From assembly GCF_026625825.1 (NCBI RefSeq), contig NZ_CP113065.1, positions 3,277,501-3,341,500 on the forward strand: a DNA stretch of 64,000 nt, given 5' to 3'. A program made the position numbers and the translations under genes. The stretch is from Pseudoxanthomonas sp. SL93 (GTDB lineage Bacteria > Pseudomonadota > Gammaproteobacteria > Xanthomonadales > Xanthomonadaceae). Positions 58,122 through 64,000 of the stretch are shown here, piece after piece. How positions within the stretch are numbered: the stretch's first letter is position 1; each line of letters begins with the position of its first letter. The notes below the pieces were generated by a model. That model was not told where the DNA came from. It worked only from the letters and a program-made list of their open reading frames with translations, and did not search any database.

Positions 58122-58928
58122 ATGAGCAAGACCGTCCTTATCATCTCTGCACAACCGGAGCCCACGTCGCTGACCCAGAGCTTGGCGAGGGTATCTCGCA
58201 AGTCCTTGGAGGCATCAGGCCACAAAGTTCTGGTGTCTGATCTCTACGCGATGCGTTGGAAGGCTGTACTTGACGTAGAAGACTTTCCTCATCGGGCGGA
58301 CTTTAATCGCCTCTCCTTCGGTGCCGAATCGGCACATGCTTGCGCGACCAATCAGCAGGCAGTGGACATTACGACCGAGCAGCAAAAGGTGCTCGCCGCC
58401 GACGCCGTGATATTCCATTTTCCGCTGTGGTGGTATGGCATGCCCGCCATCATGAAGGGTTGGATTGACCGCGTATGGGCAGCGGGTCTAGCCCACCAGT
58501 ACAAGAACGCGGGCAACACGTACCGCTACGGTGAGGGCGCATTCAAAGGGAAGCGCGCAGTGCTTGCAGTCTCTGCGGGTGGTCCCGAAACCGATTACGG
58601 GCCGAGGGGCATCAATGGTCCTATTGAGCAGCTGCTCTTTCCGGTGACTCACGGCTCGCTGCACTTCCCAGGCTTCGATGTGCTTCCAACCTTCACGGTC
58701 TATGGGGCGGGTCGCATGGAGGCTTCCGAAGTGGCGCATGCCGAAGCACGATGGGAGTCGCGTTTGAAGGGCTTGTTCACGGACGCGCCCATTCCCTTCC
58801 GTGCCCAGAACGGTGGCGACTATACGGAACGCTTCGAACTGAAGCCCAGCGTTGCGGTCGGACAAACCGGCCTTATGGCTCATATTGCCGCCACTGACGT
58901 CACGAAGAATCTTCAGGATTCGGCGTGA
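58122..58928 (+). CDS. NAD(P)H:quinone oxidoreductase (flavodoxin_2 fold)
   Basis: 268 aa FMN/FAD flavoprotein of the NQO/KefF type, reducing quinones by two electrons to avoid semiquinone radicals. The N-terminus MSKTVLIISAQPEPTSLTQS is the flavin phosphate-binding region. AADAVIFHFPLWWYGMPAIM, KGWIDRVWAAGLAHQYKNAG and LAVSAGGPETDYGPRGINGP follow the family. Ends with DYTERFELKPSVAVGQTGLM. It lies 180 bp after the RidA-like gene, same direction. No clear Shine-Dalgarno. Confidence 0.88.
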   Translation: MSKTVLIISAQPEPTSLTQSLARVSRKSLEASGHKVLVSDLYAMRWKAVLDVEDFPHRADFNRLSFGAESAHACATNQQAVDITTEQQKVLAADAVIFHFPLWWYGMPAIMKGWIDRVWAAGLAHQYKNAGNTYRYGEGAFKGKRAVLAVSAGGPETDYGPRGINGPIEQLLFPVTHGSLHFPGFDVLPTFTVYGAGRMEASEVAHAEARWESRLKGLFTDAPIPFRAQNGGDYTERFELKPSVAVGQTGLMAHIAATDVTKNLQDSA

Positions 58929-59229
58929 ACACGCTCGTGATTCTCAATCGCTCGATCGCTTCGCCAGGCTCGAGTAGATCGTGCAGGGTTTCGCCTTCAT
59001 CGCGAGCTCTCGTATAACCATGATTAATCAGCGCGATCGCGTAGGCGGCTCGACGCCAACTGCGATGACATCCCGGAATGCCTCCGTAGTGCCGCGTTCC
59101 CGCACCTGCGACAAAGCATGACACATGGCGCAACCAGCTGGATGCCGGAACAGATAGGGAAACTCTCCGCTCGCTCCAGCCTTACTCGGATAAGACCCCT
59201 GCAACGCTCTTCCCACACAGGAGACCGAA
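58929..59229. other. 301-bp gap with possible degraded coding traces
   Basis: Minus-strand frames (about 58900-59133 and 59028-59252) contain protein-like fragments (INHGYTRARDEGETLHDLLE; VRERGTTEAFRDVIAVGVE) in two different frames. This could be a frameshifted remnant, but no family is recognised. The isochorismatase-like gene's AGGAG lies at its right edge. Confidence 0.25.
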
Positions 59230-59877
59230 ATGGCATTTCGCAATGGAATCAACTCGCTTCTTCATCCGGAAGATTCGGTGCTGCTGCTGATCGACCATCA
59301 ACCGTATCAACTGGCGAACGTCAACAGTCACGATCCCCAAGCGGTGGTCAACAACACGACAGCCCTGGCCAAGACCGCGCGCGCCTTTGGTGTGCCCACC
59401 ATCCTGACGAGCGTGCTCGCGGCGCGCGGGGGGCACCTTTTTCCCCATATCACGGACGTGTTTCCCGGGCAGGAGATCATCGACCGAACCTTCATCAATA
59501 CCTGGGAGGACAGGAAGGTCGTCGATGCCGTCAAGGCGACCGGGCGGACGCAGTTGATCATCGCGGGCTTGTGGACAGAGATTTGTGTCGCCATGCCGGT
59601 CATCCATGCCTTGGGCGAGGGCTGGGACGTGACCGTGATTACCGACGCGTCTGGCGCCGTCTCGGTCGAGGCGCATCAGGTGGCCATCCAGCGCATGATC
59701 GCTGCTGGGGCCAACGTAATGACCTGGCTGGCGCTGGCCGCCGAGTGGCAGCGCGATTGGGCGCGCACCGAGCATGCGGCCGAACTTGCGGACGTGCTGA
59801 AGTACCACGTAGGAGGCAGCGGCATTGTCTACCTGTGGGAGCAGCAGTTGCTCGCTACGCCGGCAGGGTCGGTCTGA
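59230..59877 (+). CDS. Isochorismatase-family hydrolase (YcaC-like)
   Basis: 215 aa. Family triad positions: Asp22 in LLLIDHQPYQLANV and Cys119 in IIAGLWTEICVAMPVIHAL (marker GLWTEICVAMPVIHAL), with Lys expected in the mid-region (DRKVVDAVKATGR). The Trp-containing WTE.CV.. block and Q/H-rich helix (EAHQVAIQRMIAAGANVMTW) resemble YcaC, a hydrolase of uncertain substrate. AGGAG precedes the ATG by 6 nt. 157 bp before the pirin gene; same direction as NQO-like gene. Confidence 0.87.
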   Translation: MAFRNGINSLLHPEDSVLLLIDHQPYQLANVNSHDPQAVVNNTTALAKTARAFGVPTILTSVLAARGGHLFPHITDVFPGQEIIDRTFINTWEDRKVVDAVKATGRTQLIIAGLWTEICVAMPVIHALGEGWDVTVITDASGAVSVEAHQVAIQRMIAAGANVMTWLALAAEWQRDWARTEHAAELADVLKYHVGGSGIVYLWEQQLLATPAGSV

Positions 59878-60034
59878 CCGTTGCGCAGTCGAACACCGGG
59901 CCCAGCGCGGTGCATGTAGGCTGCCCGTCGGACGTGATTGCTGCATTCCCGGACGACTGACGTCCGCGATTCGTTCTACTCACCCTGCCGCCGCTGCTCT
60001 ATCGTCGGTACCTACGATGGTTAGGACACCGCCC

Positions 60035-60922
60035 ATGCATGCAGACGACACCACCGCCGCCCATGTGATCGAGGATGGGACGGACGCCGGCCCAAGAAAG
60101 ATCGTGTTCCGTACCCGCGGAAGCAAGCATGGGCCGATAACCCGGCTGGTAAGTCCCTCCGATCTGGGTCAGGCGCTCAAGCCGTTCGTGTTCCTGGATC
60201 TTTTCGACACGCGGGACATGACGTCATTCCCCAAGTTCGGCTGGCATCCGCATTCGGGCATTGCGACGTTCACCTTCCTCCACGAAGGCGAGGTCGCTTA
60301 CTCGGACTCGACGGGCAAAAGCGGGATCCTCCCCGAAGGAGGCGTCGAATGGATGCGGGCGGGAAACGGCGTGTGGCATACCGGCGCACCCGTGGGCGAC
60401 GCGCCCAAGCTGGGCTTCCAGTTGTGGGTGGCGCTGCCTCCGACGGAGGAGAACGCGCCCCCGGAGAGCATCTACCTTGATCCCTGCCAGGTGCCGCAGC
60501 AGGGACCTGCCCGGATTCTGCTCGGTTCGCATGACGGGGTAGGCAGTGGCATCCCGGCGCCGGGCGACATGACCTACCTCGGCGTCACGTTGCGCGCCGG
60601 CGAGGAGTGGACCTACCTGCCGAGTCCCCGGCACGAGGTGGGCTGGCTTGCCGTCGCCACCGGGGTCTTGCGGGCCGGCGAACAGGTGAGCGCAGGCGAA
60701 CTGGTCATCTTTGTGGATTCGGAGCAGCCCATCCGGATTACCGCCGACGAAGACACGGCGTTCGTCATCGGATCGGCAGCCCGTCATCCACACGATCTGT
60801 GGCTGGGCAACTATTCCGTGCACAGCAGTCGGGAGCGACTGGCCCAGGGCGAGGCCGAGATCCGCCGGCTCGGCATCGCCTTGCGGGATCAGGGACTTTT
60901 CAGATCAGCGGACCAGGGTTAG
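60035..60922 (+). CDS. Pirin family protein
   Basis: 295 aa bicupin. N-terminal pirin cupin with metal-ligand block WHPHSGIATFTFLHEGEV and AGNGVWHTGAP (family AGxGxxHxE-like), then a C-terminal domain (YLGVTLRAGEEWTYLPSPRH, then GWLAVATGVLRAGEQVS). Bacterial pirins are quercetinases or redox-linked regulators; the residue after the His in WHTG (Thr-Gly, not Ser-Glu) makes quercetinase activity uncertain. ATG 60035 with AGGAC 7 nt upstream. The end overlaps the convergent LysR gene by 18 nt. Confidence 0.87.
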   Translation: MHADDTTAAHVIEDGTDAGPRKIVFRTRGSKHGPITRLVSPSDLGQALKPFVFLDLFDTRDMTSFPKFGWHPHSGIATFTFLHEGEVAYSDSTGKSGILPEGGVEWMRAGNGVWHTGAPVGDAPKLGFQLWVALPPTEENAPPESIYLDPCQVPQQGPARILLGSHDGVGSGIPAPGDMTYLGVTLRAGEEWTYLPSPRHEVGWLAVATGVLRAGEQVSAGELVIFVDSEQPIRITADEDTAFVIGSAARHPHDLWLGNYSVHSSRERLAQGEAEIRRLGIALRDQGLFRSADQG

Positions 60923-61846
60923 CGCCTCCCTGCCGCCGAACATCGTCGAGGGCGGTGTATGCGCAAGCCGCGCCGCCGCCAGGTCGATGAACTTGGAGAC
61001 CGCCAGCGGAAGATGCTTCCGGCTGGGATACAGCACGCTCAGCCCGCGGCCCAGGCTCCAGTGGTCTTCAAGCACCCCCACCAGCCGCCCGGTTTCGAGT
61101 TCGGCCTTGACCGCTGGTGGCGGCAGCAGGGCGATCCCCAGCCCTTCCACCGCCGCACTTCGCAATGTCTGCACCGTACTGCCGCTCACGCGGATCGGCA
61201 TTCGGATGCGCATGGCCTGCTGCCCATCGGTGGTCAGGGGCCAGCTGACGTAGCCGCCGGCATGCGGAACACTCACGGCGTGATGGCTCTGCAGTTCCTC
61301 CGGGCTGGACGGCATGCCGAATGCGCCCAGATATCGCGGGCTGGCCACCAGGCGCATCCGGTTGGGCGCCACCAGCTGGCGCCCGACGTAGGCCGAGTCT
61401 TCCAGCACGCCCTCGCGGAAGGCCACGTCGATACGCTCGGCGATGAGTTCCGACTTGCCGTCGCTCACCACGAAGTCCAGACGCACGTGGGGGTGCTGCG
61501 CGAGGAATTCCGCCACCCATGCCATCTTGAAACAGTCGAAGAAGTCCGCCGGGACGCCGACCCTGATCAGGCCGCATGCCTGCTCACTGCCCATCATCGC
61601 TTCACGGCCCGCCTCCATCAGCCCGTCCACCTGGCCGACACACCGCTCGTAGAAGGATTTCCCGGCATCAGTCAGGGACAGCTGGCGCGTTGAGCGATGC
61701 ATCAGTCGCGTGCCGATGCGGTCCTCGAGCTGCTGGACGCGCCGGCTGAGCGTGTTGGCGGGCACGTCCAGCTGCCTCGCTGCGGCGGCAAAACTTCCTT
61801 GCCGCACGACTTCGACGAATATCACCACGTTGTTCAGATCAAGCAT
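60905..61846 (-). CDS. LysR-family transcriptional regulator
   Basis: 313 aa. HTH: LNNVVIFVEVVRQGSFAAAA, RQLDVPANTLSRRVQQLEDR, then LTDAGKSFYERC and effector domain (IRVGVPADFFDCFKMAWVAE, SGSTVQTLRSAAVEGLGIAL). It most resembles the AaeR/DsdC-like group that follows aromatic or phenolic catabolic genes, an inference. GGGAGG lies 5 nt before the ATG. It follows the alginate_exp-type gene in the same direction by 35 bp and may be cotranscribed. Confidence 0.9.
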   Translation of the reverse strand: MLDLNNVVIFVEVVRQGSFAAAARQLDVPANTLSRRVQQLEDRIGTRLMHRSTRQLSLTDAGKSFYERCVGQVDGLMEAGREAMMGSEQACGLIRVGVPADFFDCFKMAWVAEFLAQHPHVRLDFVVSDGKSELIAERIDVAFREGVLEDSAYVGRQLVAPNRMRLVASPRYLGAFGMPSSPEELQSHHAVSVPHAGGYVSWPLTTDGQQAMRIRMPIRVSGSTVQTLRSAAVEGLGIALLPPPAVKAELETGRLVGVLEDHWSLGRGLSVLYPSRKHLPLAVSKFIDLAAARLAHTPPSTMFGGREALTLVR

Positions 61847-61881
61847 GGGGCCTCCCAAGTACGGGTGTGCGTCGATGGGCA

Positions 61882-63306
61882 TCACCAGGCAAATTTCGTT
61901 TCCAGCCGCACGTAGTCGCTGTCGTGCGCGCCCGCGGCGCGCAGCGCCGCGCCCACGGTGTACCTGACCACTTCGATCGAGCTCGACAGTGCAGGGGTGA
62001 ACCGGCGCTCCGCCCTCAGTTGTGCGTATGCCCCGGTCCAGGAGCCGCCCCGGCCAGCCATTCCCGCCACCGGGACGAAGGGGAGCGTGTAGACGGCATC
62101 GTTCGTGGTTTGGCGCCACAGTGCGCCGATGCCTGCCGTGAGCGTCGTATCCGCCCTCGGGATGATCGAGACCGAAGGCTTGAGGTGGATCAGGTTCGCG
62201 TATCCGGTATGTCCGCCCAGCGAGAAGTAGAAACCGTTCGGGAACAGCGGGTAGAGGGTCTCCGCACGGCCATCGTGGGCGTGGCGGTCGCCGGAGGCCA
62301 CGTCGAACTGCAAGCCGATCCTGGGCGATCCGGGTGTCCCGATGGACGAATACCCGAGACGTGCACCCAGCGCCCACGCTGAGATGTCCGCGCGCCCCAC
62401 CCTGCCGAACTGCCCCATCGCTTCCACGTCCCAATCGAAGGGCGCCCGCGTACCGACGAAGCGGACATCGACCACTTGCCTGTCCTCCTCACCGAAGGCC
62501 TCGAGGTACGCGGCCTGCTTTCGTTGATACAGCGCGTAATACCCGGTCAACTCCCCGTTGCCCCATGCCTGGCGCTCGAGACGGATGCCGGAAAACCGTA
62601 CGTCGCCGCTCGAGGTATCGTCGAAATGCTCGCGATTCCTGTATTCGACCGGCTGGCTGACCATGGCATACACACGCCATCGTGCTGTCTCCCAGCCTGC
62701 CCAGACTGCGTCGAAGGATTGGCGCACGTTGGGCCCGTCGCGGGAGGACATGAACCGTTGCAGGTCGAACGCGATGTCCTGGCGTCCGACCCGCACTTTC
62801 AGGACGCCGCGCCCCAGAGGACGGGCGTAGCCGAGGAAGGCGAGCCTGAGGTCCAGCGCATTCGCATCGATGCTGCTGACGACCTTCTTGTCGAACGCCC
62901 TTACGTCCTCCACCTGTACGAACCCCTGCCAGCCGGCGCCGAGGCGAACGTCCGCATGGACCTGCGCGCGATGCAGCCCGTACGCGTCGCTGGGAATGGC
63001 GGCCACGGTACCCAGCGCAGGTGCGTCGCTGGATTCGAGGATCTCCCGCAACGTCAGCCCGAAAGAAAGATAGCGATCGGGATCGCTGTCGGAGAGGGAG
63101 ATGTATTTCAGGCCGTCCAAGGCACGGGTGCGTTTGTCCGGCTCGGCCAGGGACGACCAGTCCTCCCGCCAACGATCCGCCTGGAGCACCGGTCGTCCCG
63201 CGTCCGTGGAGACCTGATCGTCGGCCATGGCGGCACGCGGCTCGAAGCATCCGGCCAGCGCCACGGCCGCAGACAGGAGCGTCCTGATGTTTCCCCGGCG
63301 CTGCAT
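61882..63306 (-). CDS. Alginate_exp-type outer-membrane porin
   Basis: 474 aa. Matches the alginate export family (PF13372) of 18-stranded porins: GFVQVEDVRAFDKKVVSSID, LRLAFLGYARPLGRGVLKVR and GRQDIAFDLQRFM, with alternating aromatic/hydrophobic strands to a C-terminal aromatic (VRLETKFAW). Related proteins export polymers or, more often, take up small molecules. The signal peptide ends AAMA before DD; an earlier LAGC could be read as a lipobox but the barrel argues against lipidation. The start at 63306 is chosen over 63435 by signal position; the 63307-63625 gap is otherwise unrecognised. Confidence 0.8.
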   Translation of the reverse strand: MQRRGNIRTLLSAAVALAGCFEPRAAMADDQVSTDAGRPVLQADRWREDWSSLAEPDKRTRALDGLKYISLSDSDPDRYLSFGLTLREILESSDAPALGTVAAIPSDAYGLHRAQVHADVRLGAGWQGFVQVEDVRAFDKKVVSSIDANALDLRLAFLGYARPLGRGVLKVRVGRQDIAFDLQRFMSSRDGPNVRQSFDAVWAGWETARWRVYAMVSQPVEYRNREHFDDTSSGDVRFSGIRLERQAWGNGELTGYYALYQRKQAAYLEAFGEEDRQVVDVRFVGTRAPFDWDVEAMGQFGRVGRADISAWALGARLGYSSIGTPGSPRIGLQFDVASGDRHAHDGRAETLYPLFPNGFYFSLGGHTGYANLIHLKPSVSIIPRADTTLTAGIGALWRQTTNDAVYTLPFVPVAGMAGRGGSWTGAYAQLRAERRFTPALSSSIEVVRYTVGAALRAAGAHDSDYVRLETKFAW

Positions 63307-63625
63307 CTCGCGCCCATCCGGATATCGGCGACGCGGGCGGCTGCACCCCTTGACGCCCAACGCCATCACGCGTTCTGCCGCCGCTTCCATCATCGAACCT
63401 GACGGGCTGCTCAATCGATTCCAATCCCAGTTCAACCGGATGCATCCTGTGGCGAGGGGACATGGGGGGCGTGGCGAGCGCGTGGGGCCCGATCTGCGCC
63501 ACGCACCTTGTCATTTCGCTGCCCGCACCGGTAGCGCCATTTTCCGTGCAGCTGTGTCCCGGGAACCGGAACGCCTGGGCGGACGGATTTATGTCAGGCT
63601 GTGTTGCGCAACGGGGAACGCCAAG
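63307..63625. other. 319-bp divergent intergenic region
   Basis: It separates the porin (leftward) from the last LysR gene (rightward). No terminator, repeat or RNA was recognised; promoter and operator sites for both genes should lie here. Confidence 0.5.
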
Positions 63626-64000
63626 ATGGACATCGACGACCTGATGACGTTCGTGGAACTGGCCGAGGCAGGCAGCCTGTCAGCGGCGGCACGTCGGCTC
63701 GGTGTGGCCAAGTCGATCGTCAGCAGGCGGCTTGCGCGACTGGAGTCGGAGCTTGGCGTTCAACTCCTCGCACGTACCACGCGCGGCGCGGCGCTCACCG
63801 AAGCGGGCATCCTCTTCCGCGAGCATGCAGCCAGGGCCTATGCCGAGATCGACACCTTCCGCGAGATCCTGCAACCCGACGGCGACCTGCGTGGCCGGCT
63901 GCGCGTGGCCGCCCCCCTGTCGTTCGGCCCCACCCATTTCGCACCGGTATTCACGGAAATGGCGCGACGACACCCGCACCTCCATCTGCAGACCGTCTAC
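63626..64000 (+). CDS. LysR-family transcriptional regulator, 3'-truncated by window end
   Basis: First 125 codons only. HTH: MDIDDLMTFVELAEAGSLSA, ARRLGVAKSIVSRRLARLES, then TTRGAALTEAGILFREHAAR and the start of the effector domain (LRGRLRVAAPLSFGPTHFAP). A GGGGAA stretch precedes the ATG by about 9 nt. The frame runs off the window edge. Divergent from the alginate_exp-type porin, so it probably regulates that gene. Confidence 0.9.
   Translation, partial: MDIDDLMTFVELAEAGSLSAAARRLGVAKSIVSRRLARLESELGVQLLARTTRGAALTEAGILFREHAARAYAEIDTFREILQPDGDLRGRLRVAAPLSFGPTHFAPVFTEMARRHPHLHLQTVY

Noticed and set aside
63220..63306. Lipoprotein signal (LAGC) in the alginate_exp-type porin
   Set aside because: The AMA-DD site after it fits ordinary signal peptidase cleavage, and an outer-membrane barrel is not expected to be lipidated.

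Overview
The window is about 64 kb of high-GC gammaproteobacterial chromosome. Gene content and order point to the Xanthomonadaceae (Lysobacteraceae), probably a Pseudoxanthomonas- or Stenotrophomonas-like organism. Pointers are the yrdC-topA-GYF/RDD-smg-dprA-LysM // def-fmt-rsmB block, a topA with a Lys/Ala-rich tail instead of zinc fingers, the opgG-opgH pair beside rpoD, and an rpoH-like sigma factor without an upstream ftsEX. The genus is inference; the family-level call rests on recognised gene order.

Layout. 1-2.8 kb: the 3' four-fifths of a 23S rRNA, then 5S rRNA and a terminator (end of an rrn operon). 2.8-13 kb: an M19 dipeptidase, a ferritin-like PF10118 protein, rpoH, a secreted protein made of four tandem repeats, a DUF1203 protein, and a leftward set (NDH-2, an MHS-type transporter and priA, the last two coupled by overlapping stop/start codons). 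13-20 kb: two perfect DnaA-box sequences in inverted orientation upstream of priA, a one-TM protein with a sigma-region-4-like segment coupled to a DUF3106 protein, DUF4286 and DUF3667 genes, a MATE exporter and sppA. 20-21 kb: a gene-free stretch built of three kinds of repeat. 21-26.3 kb: small secreted or lipid-anchored proteins, an SDR, a membrane-anchored DJ-1/PfpI protein, tandem DUF4124 proteins and tsaC. 26.3-37.6 kb: topA, three consecutive GYF_2-domain proteins (one fused to a pilin-like segment), smg, dprA and a LysM protein leftward; def, fmt and rsmB rightward.

37.7-49.5 kb looks like an LPS/surface-glycan locus. It holds an O-antigen-ligase-like protein, five glycosyltransferases (including two WaaE-like paralogues and one GT9 heptosyltransferase-like enzyme), a CDP-glycerol glycerophosphotransferase-like protein and an LpxL-like acyltransferase, plus a pair of bacterial PH-domain membrane proteins. 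The two halves converge and overlap at their ends. 49.6-55.7 kb returns to core functions: dtd, rpoD with an extended -10 promoter, and opgG-opgH for periplasmic glucans. The opgH stop codon lies inside the acceptor stem of a tRNA-Ile(CAU) gene.

55.7-64 kb, downstream of that tRNA, is accessory in character. Parts are lower in GC, and it carries single genes typical of small-molecule detoxification or catabolism: SnoaL-like, RidA-like, NAD(P)H:quinone reductase, isochorismatase-like, pirin and an alginate_exp-type porin. Three LysR regulators are interspersed; the last is cut by the window end. No integrase, insertion sequence, CRISPR array or defence system was recognised anywhere in the window.
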